A stretch of DNA of 64,000 nt from Mesorhizobium caraganae. Lineage in GTDB: Bacteria; Pseudomonadota; Alphaproteobacteria; Rhizobiales; Rhizobiaceae. A program made the translations under genes and the position numbers. Below the pieces are notes generated by a model. It ran no database searches. It was not told where the DNA came from and saw nothing but the letters and a program-made list of their open reading frames with translations. Of the stretch, positions 7,873-15,191 are shown piece by piece. The DNA lies in NCBI RefSeq assembly GCF_016836705.1, contig NZ_JAFCGY010000002.1:372001-436000 (forward strand), given 5' to 3'. Every line of letters starts with the position of its first letter. Within the stretch, counting starts at the first letter, position 1.

Positions 7873-8988
7873 TCAGGCCGAGATGATCTTAGTGTACTCG
7901 TCGAGCGCCGGCCCGTAGTTCTTGGCGTACCAGTCCATGTCGAGCGCGATCTGCTTCTTCATGTTTTCGGGATCGACCGGGTTGATACGCTTCTTGTCGG
8001 CGGGGATCAGCGCATCTGCGGCCGGATTGGCCGGACCTTGTCCGAGCTTGTCGAACATCACCAGCTGCTTTTGCGGGTCCTGGGCGCTGGCGATGAATTT
8101 CATCGCCGCGTCCTTGCCGCCGGGGTTGCCCTTGAGCACGGCGAGCGCGCCGGGCGAGATCAGGCCCTGGTCCCAGATGAACTTGATCTTGCCGCCCGAG
8201 TCCTGCTCGATCAGCGAGGCGCGCGTCGACCAGACGATGGCCATCGAGGCTTCGCCGTTGAGCAGCACGCTCTGGCTCTCGGCGCCGCCGCCCCAATAGG
8301 CCACGACGTTTTCCTTGAAGGCGGCGATCTTGTTATGCGCGCGCTTCAAATCGAGCGGATAGAGCGAGGCCGGCGCGATGCCGTCGGCAAGCAGTGCGGC
8401 TTCCCAGCTCGACACGCCCCATTTGTAGAGCGAGCGCTTGCCCGGGAATTTCTTCACGTCGAAGAAATCGGCCATGCCGGTCGGCGCGTCCTTGCCGTAT
8501 TTCTCGGAATCATAGGCGATGACATAGGAGAAGAAATAGGTCGATGCCGCGTATTCCCAGCCGAAGCCCTCACGCATCTTCTTCTTGTCGACGATGGTGT
8601 AATCGATCGGCTCGAGCGCGCCCTGGGCGCCGAGCGTGATGGCCGAGAACGGGTCGACGTCGACGAGGTCCCAGGTCGGGGCGCCGCTCTTGAACTGTGC
8701 GGCAATCGCGCCTTCGGTCGGACCCGAGCCGTCCATCTTGACGGTGATGCCGGTCTCCTTGGTGAAGGCCTGGCCATAGGCGGCATCGTAAGCCGTGATG
8801 GCATCGCCGCCCCAGTTCACCAGCACCAGCTCCTTAGCCGCGGCAAAGGCACCGGTCGAGCGCAACAGCATCGGCGTGCCGGCCAGTACAAGAGCGGCAA
8901 GCTGCGTGAATTGCCGGCGCGAAATCTCGCCGCGCGCTGCCCTGGCGGACAGGCCGTCCATGGCTTGTTTCTTGGTTTCGTTTGTCAT
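7873..8988 (-). CDS. ABC importer substrate-binding protein, PotD/PotF-like (Tat signal)
   Basis: A 371-residue extracellular solute-binding protein, family 1 polyamine type. The N-terminus holds a twin-arginine motif SRRQFTQLAALVLAG near residue 23 followed by an AFA-A cleavage site, so export is probably by Tat. The mature start KELVLVNWGGD and the lobe motif WDLVDVDPFSA are typical of spermidine/putrescine-type binding proteins. ATG 8988 has aaggggaac upstream. The ligand is unknown; polyamines, arginine derivatives or other amines fit the neighbourhood. Confidence 0.87.
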   Translation of the reverse strand: MTNETKKQAMDGLSARAARGEISRRQFTQLAALVLAGTPMLLRSTGAFAAAKELVLVNWGGDAITAYDAAYGQAFTKETGITVKMDGSGPTEGAIAAQFKSGAPTWDLVDVDPFSAITLGAQGALEPIDYTIVDKKKMREGFGWEYAASTYFFSYVIAYDSEKYGKDAPTGMADFFDVKKFPGKRSLYKWGVSSWEAALLADGIAPASLYPLDLKRAHNKIAAFKENVVAYWGGGAESQSVLLNGEASMAIVWSTRASLIEQDSGGKIKFIWDQGLISPGALAVLKGNPGGKDAAMKFIASAQDPQKQLVMFDKLGQGPANPAADALIPADKKRINPVDPENMKKQIALDMDWYAKNYGPALDEYTKIISA

Positions 8989-9072
8989 GTCAGTTCCCCT
9001 TTTTTCGTTGATAGTTCCGGTGGTTGTGGCGCGCTCCAGATTCTTTGCTGGAAGACTTCGCCGGTTTGGTCG

Positions 9073-10164
9073 TCATCCTCCGTCCGGAAGGAGGAAACCT
9101 TTTTCCGCCGGCCAGGTCAGCCAGACGGAATTGCCTTTGCTCAGCGCGGCGGCCGCGACCTCGTTCGGCACCGACACCGTCACCTTGGCGCCCTGGCGCG
9201 TCGTCAGGTCGAGCTTGGTCGCCGCACCGAGATAGGTCGAGCCGACGGCGGTGGCAGCAATGCCGTTTTCACCGGCGGCTGCTTCGCGCGCGATCGACAT
9301 ATGCTCGGGGCGGATCGCAAGGATGGCGTTGCCGTTGACCGCCTCAGCATTGCCGCGCAGCGTGATCGCGCGGTCCTCGCAAAGTGCTGTGGCGCCATCG
9401 TCGGCGCGCTTCACACCCTTCAGCGGCAGCATGTTGATTTCGCCCAGGAACTCGGCGACGAAGCGGTTGGCGGGACGGTCATAGACCTCGTCCGGCGCGC
9501 CGACCTGCAGCAATTTGCCGTGGTTGAAGATGGCGACACGCGACGACAGCGCCAGCGCTTCGCTCTGGTCGTGGGTGACGAAGACGAAAGTGGTGCCGGT
9601 CTCCTGGTGCAGCCGCTTCATCTCGGCCTGCATCTGGCCGCGCAGGCTCTTGTCCAGCGCCGAGAAAGGCTCGTCGAGAAGCAGCACGCCTGGCTCGAAC
9701 ACCAAAGCGCGGGCCAGCGCCACACGCTGCTGCTGGCCGCCGGAAAGCTGAGCCGGCAGTTTCGTCTCATGGCCCTTTAGTCCGACGCGCTCGATCATCT
9801 CGGCGACGCGGCGCTTGATCTCGGCTGTCGATTTCTTGCGCACCTTGAGCGGGAAGGCGATGTTGGCTTCCACTGACATATGCGGAAACAGCGCATAGCC
9901 TTGGAACACCATGCCGGCGGCGCGCTGCTCGGCCGGCCGCTCGGTGATGTCGACGCCGTCGCTGAAAAGCTTGCCCTCGGTCGGCTGCACGAAGCCGGCC
10001 AGGATCATCAGGAAAGTGGTCTTGCCGGAGCCGGAGGGACCGAGCAGGGTCAAAAACTCTCCGCGGCCGATGTTGAGCGACAGATTGTCCAGTGCACGGA
10101 ACGAGCCGAAGCTCTTGCCGATCCCGATTGCCTTGATCTCTGCGGCCCGGCCGGGTTGCTGCAT
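9073..10164 (-). CDS. ABC importer ATPase, PotA-like
   Basis: A protein of about 363 residues with a complete ABC ATPase domain: Walker A GPSGSGKT, Q loop FQGYALFP, signature LSGGQQQR, Walker B VLLLDEPF and the switch His in VTHD. A C-terminal TOBE domain follows (from about residue 245). The start at ATG 10164 gives MQQPGRAAEIKAIG and is preceded by a purine-rich ggaagagg; the frame extends further upstream without similarity. It is first in the importer operon, 84 bases before the binding-protein gene. Confidence 0.9.
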   Translation of the reverse strand: MQQPGRAAEIKAIGIGKSFGSFRALDNLSLNIGRGEFLTLLGPSGSGKTTFLMILAGFVQPTEGKLFSDGVDITERPAEQRAAGMVFQGYALFPHMSVEANIAFPLKVRKKSTAEIKRRVAEMIERVGLKGHETKLPAQLSGGQQQRVALARALVFEPGVLLLDEPFSALDKSLRGQMQAEMKRLHQETGTTFVFVTHDQSEALALSSRVAIFNHGKLLQVGAPDEVYDRPANRFVAEFLGEINMLPLKGVKRADDGATALCEDRAITLRGNAEAVNGNAILAIRPEHMSIAREAAAGENGIAATAVGSTYLGAATKLDLTTRQGAKVTVSVPNEVAAAALSKGNSVWLTWPAEKGFLLPDGG

Positions 10165-10269
10165 CCTGCCTCTTCCTTGGTCGTGGCTTGAGCGTAGGGC
10201 AGGGCGGCGGCTCACCGCAACCGAATAGTTTTCGCCTGATCGGCAAATTTGATTCACGGATGGCGCCAA

Positions 10270-10421
10270 ATCTCCCCCCTTGAGGGGGAGATGGCCGCGA
10301 AGCGGCCAGAGGGGGTCGGTTCGACTGGGCTCTACATCGTGCCGCAGATGGAGGTTGGCGCTTCACGCGCGGCGACCCCCTCTGTCGCTTTCGGCGACGT
10401 TTCCCCCTCAAGGGGGGAGAT
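10270..10421. repeat. Palindromic intergenic repeat, copy 1
   Basis: About 150 bases bounded by inverted arms: atctccccccttgaggg on the left and its complement ending ggggggagat on the right. Each is followed inward by a smaller hairpin (ggccgcgaagcggcc on the left, gtcgctttcggcgac on the right) and then by agagggggtcg or its complement. The same structure recurs at 57881-58036. The right edge abuts the stop codon of the LysR gene. Such mosaic palindromes are known as intergenic repeats in Rhizobiales. Confidence 0.85.
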
Positions 10422-11305
10422 CAGCTAATCTCCGACAGCTTCGACCGCAGCCACCCCGCAAACGCCTCCAGCACCGGGTGGCTGGCCTTGGCATGCTCCG
10501 AAACCAAAAAATAAGAGCGCGGCGAGGGGATCGCGATGTCGAACGGCTTCACCAGCCGGCCTTCGCTGAGCGCCCGGCGGCTGGTCAGCTCGTCGCCCAT
10601 GGCGATGCCCTGGCCAGCGATTGCGGCCGAAAAAACGAGGTTCATGTCCGAGAAGAAAATGCCGCCTTCAGTGTCGGGGTTTTCCACCTTGGACAGCGCC
10701 AGCCAGCGCGCCCAGTCCTCGGTGTCGCCGAGATGCAGGAGGTTGGCGCGCAGCACGTCGGCCGGTTTGGAAAAGCCGCCGACCTTGTTGAGCAAGGTCG
10801 GGCTGCAGAGCGGCGTGAACGAGATTTCGCACAGCAACTCCACCGCCCGGTTCGGCCAGTTGCCGACGCCGAAGGCGATGAAGGCGTCGGCGTCGGGATT
10901 GCTGACATCGTCCAGCCGCCTTGGTGTCAGGATCGACAGCGCCACATCCGGATACATCTGCCGGAATTCGCCAATATGGGTGCATAAAAACAGCGAGGCG
11001 AAGCCCGGCGTGCAGGAGACGGCGAACGAGCCGCCGACGCCGGTGCCGGCCTGGCGTGTCACCGCGTCGCCAAGCACGGTCAGCGCCTTGCGCACGTCAG
11101 CGGCATAGCGCTGGCCGCGTGGCGTCAGCGCGACGCCCTTGCCGATGCGCTCAAGCAGGTCGAAGCCGAGGTCGCGTTCGAGCAGCCGCAACTGATGGCT
11201 GACCGCGCTGCGGGTCAAGTGCAGTTCGTCGGCGGCGCGCCAGACGCTGCCGTGGCGGGCAAAGCTATCAAGGGCGCGCAGCGCCTGTGTGGAGGGTATT
11301 CGCAA
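10421..11305 (-). CDS. LysR-family transcriptional regulator, GcvA-like
   Basis: A 294-residue LysR regulator. The N-terminal helix-turn-helix LRALDSFARHGSVWRAADELHLTRSAVSHQLRLLE (broken here: LRALDSFARHGSV then WRAADELHLTRSAVSHQ) is followed by LGFDLLERIGKGVALTPRG, as in GcvA-type members. A periplasmic-binding-fold effector domain occupies residues 90-290. It is divergent from the amidohydrolase gene, with about 84 bases between starts, so it most likely controls that operon and perhaps the importer operon downstream on its own strand. Confidence 0.88.
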   Translation of the reverse strand: MRIPSTQALRALDSFARHGSVWRAADELHLTRSAVSHQLRLLERDLGFDLLERIGKGVALTPRGQRYAADVRKALTVLGDAVTRQAGTGVGGSFAVSCTPGFASLFLCTHIGEFRQMYPDVALSILTPRRLDDVSNPDADAFIAFGVGNWPNRAVELLCEISFTPLCSPTLLNKVGGFSKPADVLRANLLHLGDTEDWARWLALSKVENPDTEGGIFFSDMNLVFSAAIAGQGIAMGDELTSRRALSEGRLVKPFDIAIPSPRSYFLVSEHAKASHPVLEAFAGWLRSKLSEIS

Positions 11306-11388
11306 GAGGCCTCAGGTGAACCGAATTTGCACGAACCGGGAAAACATATCACTTTTTGGAAAGCCGCTTCACTGCTTTCTTGGGCTGC

Positions 11389-12981
11389 ATGGAGAAACCG
11401 GTGACGATCTCGGCGCAAGCCACCGCGCTTGCCTGTCTCGATGGCATCCAGCCGTCGCTGTCGGCGTGGACGCGCACCATTTTCGATTTCGGCGAGACCG
11501 CCTGGCGCGAGTACCAGTCGGCAGCCTGGTATGTCGCGCGTCTGAGGCATGAGGGGTTTTCGGTCGAGGAAGGCTCCGGCGGCATGCCGACCGCCTTTTG
11601 CGCTCATTGGACGAATGGTCCGGGGCCGACCATCGGCATGTACGCCGAATATGACGCGGTGCCCGGCAACTGCCAGGACGCAGCCACGGTGAAGCGGCCG
11701 CGCCCGGGCCTGGGCAGCGAGGCCGGCGGCCATACCGATCCGCATTCCGGGCTTGGCATTGCCAGCCTCGGCGGGCTTCTGGCCACCAAGGCGGCAATGC
11801 AGCGCCACGGCATCGAAGGCACGCTGCGCTTTACCGGTGAGCCGGCCGAAAAGGTGAGGGGCTCAAAGCCGATCCATGCGGCCAAAGGTTATTATGATGG
11901 CCTTGCCGGGATGATCTCGTTCCACCCCTTCTACATGCTGCCGCTCTGCAACACGGCGCGCTGGGACACGCATTGCGGTGCCGCTTATGCGATGATCTAC
12001 CGTTTCGTTTGCGACGAACCCGAAAACTGGGTGCGCGCGGGTGATGGCGCGCCGATCCCGCAGGCGCATTCGGCGGTGCGGGCGCCCGGCGCCAACGATG
12101 CGCTGATGACGATGTACATGGCCTCCAAGGCGCTGCGTGATTCCATGCTGCCGCACCAGGGCGGCTGGTCGATCAGCGAGGCGATCCTCACCGCAGGACA
12201 AGCGACGGCCGACAATCTGCCGGCGGGGCTCTCAGAGATCCAGTACATGATCCGCGTGCCGACCATTGCCATGGCCGAACAGGTTACCGCCGTGCTCGAC
12301 CGCAACGCGCAAGCCGCCGCTACGATCAGCGGCTGCCGCTACGAGCGCCATTGGGTGTCGAAGTCGCGGCCGGGGCTCACCAATCACGCGATGGCCGGGA
12401 TCGCCTATGAAGCGCTGTCCACGGTCGGCCCGCCGCACTGGGATGAGGCAGCGAAGACGGTCGCCCGCGAGGTGCAGGTCAATGCCGGCGGCACGGCGAG
12501 CGAAAACCCGTTCATCGACGAGATGGAGCGGCTGATCACGCCGCAAGCCGCCGAGGCCATCCTGCGCCGCGATTTGCCGCCCTCGCAGATCAACTCCACC
12601 TCCGACGATTACACCGACATGTCGTGGCACGCCCCGACGGCCCGCTTCTATATCGCCCGCCCGGCGCTGCGCTCGGCGGATGGCCACGCCTATCCGTCCT
12701 GGGCGATGAATGCGCTGGGTGGCATATCGGCCACCATCGATCCGATGGTCATTTGTGCCGCCAAGACGGTTGCGCTTGCAGCCCTCCGCTTGCTTGAAGA
12801 CAAGACCGCGCGCGATGCGGCGATGGATGAATTTACCACCCGCACCGGCGGCGGCATCGGCGGCTCGAACTGGATCGCGCCGCTTTGCGACTACGACCCA
12901 CCGATCAATTTCCGCTGGCCGGAATATGTCACCACCGCGCGCGGGCTCGACTGGTGGATTCCGTCCGCCGGCACCGCATGA
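11389..12981 (+). CDS. M20-family amidohydrolase with altered active site
   Basis: A 530-residue M20 peptidase/amidohydrolase related to AbgB-type aminoacyl-conjugate hydrolases. IGMYAEYDAVPG carries the first metal region and GHTDPHSGLGIAS the second. The usual CGHN of AbgB-type enzymes reads DPH(S) at residues 117-119, and the usual catalytic/metal Glu pair reads EPAEK at 151-155, so one expected Glu is Lys. It may be a distinct subfamily. GTG at 11401 has a better-placed ggag than ATG 11389 and may be the true start. The next gene starts 32 bases downstream, suggesting joint release and hydrolysis of guanidino or amide compounds. Confidence 0.8.
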   Translation: MEKPVTISAQATALACLDGIQPSLSAWTRTIFDFGETAWREYQSAAWYVARLRHEGFSVEEGSGGMPTAFCAHWTNGPGPTIGMYAEYDAVPGNCQDAATVKRPRPGLGSEAGGHTDPHSGLGIASLGGLLATKAAMQRHGIEGTLRFTGEPAEKVRGSKPIHAAKGYYDGLAGMISFHPFYMLPLCNTARWDTHCGAAYAMIYRFVCDEPENWVRAGDGAPIPQAHSAVRAPGANDALMTMYMASKALRDSMLPHQGGWSISEAILTAGQATADNLPAGLSEIQYMIRVPTIAMAEQVTAVLDRNAQAAATISGCRYERHWVSKSRPGLTNHAMAGIAYEALSTVGPPHWDEAAKTVAREVQVNAGGTASENPFIDEMERLITPQAAEAILRRDLPPSQINSTSDDYTDMSWHAPTARFYIARPALRSADGHAYPSWAMNALGGISATIDPMVICAAKTVALAALRLLEDKTARDAAMDEFTTRTGGGIGGSNWIAPLCDYDPPINFRWPEYVTTARGLDWWIPSAGTA

Positions 12982-13013
12982 TCGACCACCGATATCACCA
13001 AGAGGAGAACCCC

Positions 13014-13946
13014 ATGACCGTCCATGACCGCATCGTCGCCGAACCGTTCTCGCTGCAGCGCCGCAATCCCGCCGGCGGCACCAAGCCGCTCACCGCCTGG
13101 GGTTTTGCCAACGAGACCGATGTCTTGACCGACGTGCTGCTCGGCTCGCCGAATTTCCTGCGCCATCTGTCGACCAGCTCGCTGTCGCGCAAACATCTGC
13201 GCGAGGCGCCCTGTAACGTCCAGATCGCGCAGGCGCAGCACAAGGACCTTGTCGCCGCCTACGAGCATTTCGGCGTCAACATCCACTGGCACGAGCCGAC
13301 GCCGGAACTGCCGATGCAGGTCTATTCCCGTGATTCCAGCGTCATGACACCTTATGGCGCCTTCATCACCGCTATGGCCAACTGGTGGCGTCGCGGCGAG
13401 AACTATGCTGCCATCCGCACCTATGAAAAGCTCGGCATCCCGATCTACGACATGGTCACATCAGGTACCTTCGAGGGCGGCGACTTCAACGTCATCGAGG
13501 AGGGCGTGGTGCTGATCGGCTGCGGCGGCGCCCGTACGCAGGAAGAGGGCGCCCGTCAGGTGCAGTCCTGGTTCGACAAGGAGGGCTGGGAGACACGGCT
13601 AGCCTTCATCGACGAATACTACGTCCATATCGACCTGATGGTGGTTCCAATCGCCGAAAAGCTCACCGCCGTCTGCCTCGCCTGCACCGAGCCGGGCATC
13701 GTCGACTGGCTGAAGGGCAAGGGCCACGAGATCATCGACGTGCCGTTCCAGGACACGATGGCGCTCGGCTGCAACTTCATGTCGCTCGGCAAGGACAGGG
13801 TCATCGCCCCGACGTCGAGCCAGTCGCTGATCGGCCAGCTCAAGGCGCGCGGCTTCGAGGTCGCGGCGATAGACATGAGCGAAATCTCCAAGACGGGAGG
13901 CGGCATCCATTGCATGGCGCAGGCGCTGAAGCGCGAGCCGGCGTAA
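13014..13946 (+). CDS. Dimethylarginine dimethylaminohydrolase-like (amidinotransferase fold)
   Basis: A 310-residue pentein-fold guanidine-modifying enzyme. TSGTFEGGDFNVI holds the acidic substrate-binding pair, YVHIDLMV the catalytic His, and GGGIHCMAQ the nucleophilic Cys (residue 300). This trio matches dimethylargininases and related arginine hydrolases, which split methylated arginines to citrulline plus amine. ATG 13014 follows agaggag by 7 bases. With the M20 gene upstream and a polyamine-type importer nearby, the locus probably takes up and degrades an arginine derivative. The enzyme is cytoplasmic. Confidence 0.82.
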   Translation: MTVHDRIVAEPFSLQRRNPAGGTKPLTAWGFANETDVLTDVLLGSPNFLRHLSTSSLSRKHLREAPCNVQIAQAQHKDLVAAYEHFGVNIHWHEPTPELPMQVYSRDSSVMTPYGAFITAMANWWRRGENYAAIRTYEKLGIPIYDMVTSGTFEGGDFNVIEEGVVLIGCGGARTQEEGARQVQSWFDKEGWETRLAFIDEYYVHIDLMVVPIAEKLTAVCLACTEPGIVDWLKGKGHEIIDVPFQDTMALGCNFMSLGKDRVIAPTSSQSLIGQLKARGFEVAAIDMSEISKTGGGIHCMAQALKREPA

Positions 13947-14046
13947 GGGCGGGAATCTTGACCTGTTAGTACACTATTTCCCTGCATATTTGACAAAGCA
14001 GGCTCGGCAATGGAAACATTGCACGGACATTTCGAGGAGAGAATCT

Positions 14047-14136
14047 ATGAAAAAAGCCTACGAAAAGCCGAGCCTGGCCAAGGCGGGAAAGCTCGGATCG
14101 CTGGTCGCCTCGATCTCATCGAAGCCAGCCCCCTGA
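14047..14136 (+). CDS. Small peptide with lasso-type RiPP leader motif
   Basis: A 29-codon gene behind a strong ribosome site (gaggaga, 7 to 13 bases upstream) and followed by a terminator at 14208. The peptide opens MKKAYEKPSLAKAGKLG. Y5, P8, L10 and G14 match the YxxPxLxxxG recognition motif of lasso-peptide and related leaders that bind PqqD-like RRE proteins. What follows (SLVASISSKPAP) has no Asp or Glu, so it cannot form a lasso macrolactam. No cyclase, RRE protein or B-type protease gene is in the window. A TTGACA at 13990 may be its -35 element. It could be an orphan leader, a remnant, or a substrate for enzymes elsewhere. Confidence 0.7.
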   Translation: MKKAYEKPSLAKAGKLGSLVASISSKPAP

Positions 14137-14207
14137 GCCGCCAGCCGATGAAGGCTGAAATTCGGTTGTCTTGGCTTTGGTGACAGCCGGACCTATTGTT
14201 TGACAGC

Positions 14208-14241
14208 AGCCCGCTGGCTTTGAACGGCGGGCTTTTGTTTT
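14208..14241 (+). terminator. Rho-independent terminator after the small peptide gene
   Basis: A 7-bp stem AGCCCGC/GCGGGCT with a 12-base loop is directly followed by tttgtttt on the plus strand. It lies 72 bases after the peptide stop, supporting the view that the peptide gene is a separate transcription unit. Confidence 0.75.
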
Positions 14242-14293
14242 GGCTGAGCACTATCGTGCCGAAACCAGAAACGGCGCGTTATGCGTCAGCTGG

Positions 14294-15004
14294 CTAGTCC
14301 GATCTGCCCGAACCTGAATTGAACTTGCGCCTGGCGTTTTCCAGATGCGCACGCATCGCCTGGCCGGCCGATTCCGGCTCGTGGCGCTCGATCGCCTCGA
14401 ACACCGCCTGGTGGCCGGCGAAACTCTTGCGATTCTCGATTTCGGTGTTGGCCATGTGGATGCGCTGATTGATCAGCCATTCGACCAGCGCCTCATGCGC
14501 GGCGAGGAAGATCGGATTGCCTGGGATGACGGTCAGGACGCGGTGAAACGCGACATCGGTGACGGCGAAGGCCCGCGCCCGGGGAATGGCACGCTCGTTT
14601 TCGGCCAGTGCGGCGGTCAGCGCATCGATCTGTTCGCGGGTCGCCACCTCGGCGGCGTGGCGGGCAATCGAGACCTCGAGAAACAGCCGCAACTGCTCGA
14701 AATGGCCGATGCCGTCGGGCTGGTCCATCAAAAGATGCGCCGTACCCGTCAGCTGCTCCAGCATGTTCTTCGGCGTCGGCCGCGTCACCTTCGGGCGCTC
14801 GCCGCTGTTGATGCGCACCAGCCCCATCTTCTCCAGCGCAAACAGCGCCTCGCGCACCGAGGGGCGACCGACGTCGAACATCGACATCAAGTCACGCTCG
14901 GACGGCAGCGAGGCGCCGACTGGATAGACCTCGTCGCGGATCATCGCCTCCAGGCGAAGGCGAACTTCATCCGACAGTTTTTTTCGTACTGGCATATTGT
15001 GCAT
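14294..15004 (-). CDS. nanR: NanR-like GntR/FadR-family regulator
   Basis: A 236-residue FadR-type regulator. It follows the sialic-acid repressor NanR throughout: VGASLPSERDLMSMFDVGRPSVREAL is the helix-turn-helix (key part LPSERDLM and VGRPSVREAL), then INSGERPKVTRPT, GIGHFEQLRLFLEVS and VDFHR-like VAFHRVLTVIPGNPIF. The last segment is nearly identical to the NanR effector domain, with its metal-binding His residues. ATG 15004 sits in a palindrome shared with the intergenic operator. It is divergent from the importer genes and probably represses them in the absence of a nonulosonic acid. Confidence 0.85.
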   Translation of the reverse strand: MHNMPVRKKLSDEVRLRLEAMIRDEVYPVGASLPSERDLMSMFDVGRPSVREALFALEKMGLVRINSGERPKVTRPTPKNMLEQLTGTAHLLMDQPDGIGHFEQLRLFLEVSIARHAAEVATREQIDALTAALAENERAIPRARAFAVTDVAFHRVLTVIPGNPIFLAAHEALVEWLINQRIHMANTEIENRKSFAGHQAVFEAIERHEPESAGQAMRAHLENARRKFNSGSGRSD

Positions 15005-15030
15005 GGTCTACCTTTTAAGCTATTAGACCA
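15004..15030. promoter_or_regulatory. Inverted repeat, probable NanR-type operator
   Basis: TGGTCTA at 15004-15010 and its exact complement TAGACCA at 15024-15030 are separated by 13 AT-rich bases. It lies at the start of the regulator gene, in the divergent region. Half-sites with TGGT...ACCA suit FadR-subfamily GntR proteins. Its position would allow both autoregulation and control of the importer operon. Confidence 0.5.
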
Positions 15031-15191
15031 GTCGTCGCAAGCGAGGATCTTGCGCAACCGAAGGGATGGAGGGCGCCGTTTTGCCAATGGGCGCGGCGGT
15101 CGCGCGACAGGCGAAGATCTGGCGCGAAATCGACCTGGAGTAGGGGCGTCGCCTCGATTTCGGCCGGCGACAGCAACGGGAGGAAAATTCC

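Noticed and set aside
8038..9780. A 580-codon open frame on the plus strand
   Set aside because: It is antisense to the binding-protein and ATPase genes, has no family motif, and arises from high GC bias.
14047..14136. Complete lasso-peptide cluster
   Set aside because: Only the leader motif is present; the core lacks an acidic ring residue and no cyclase, RRE or protease gene was found in the window.
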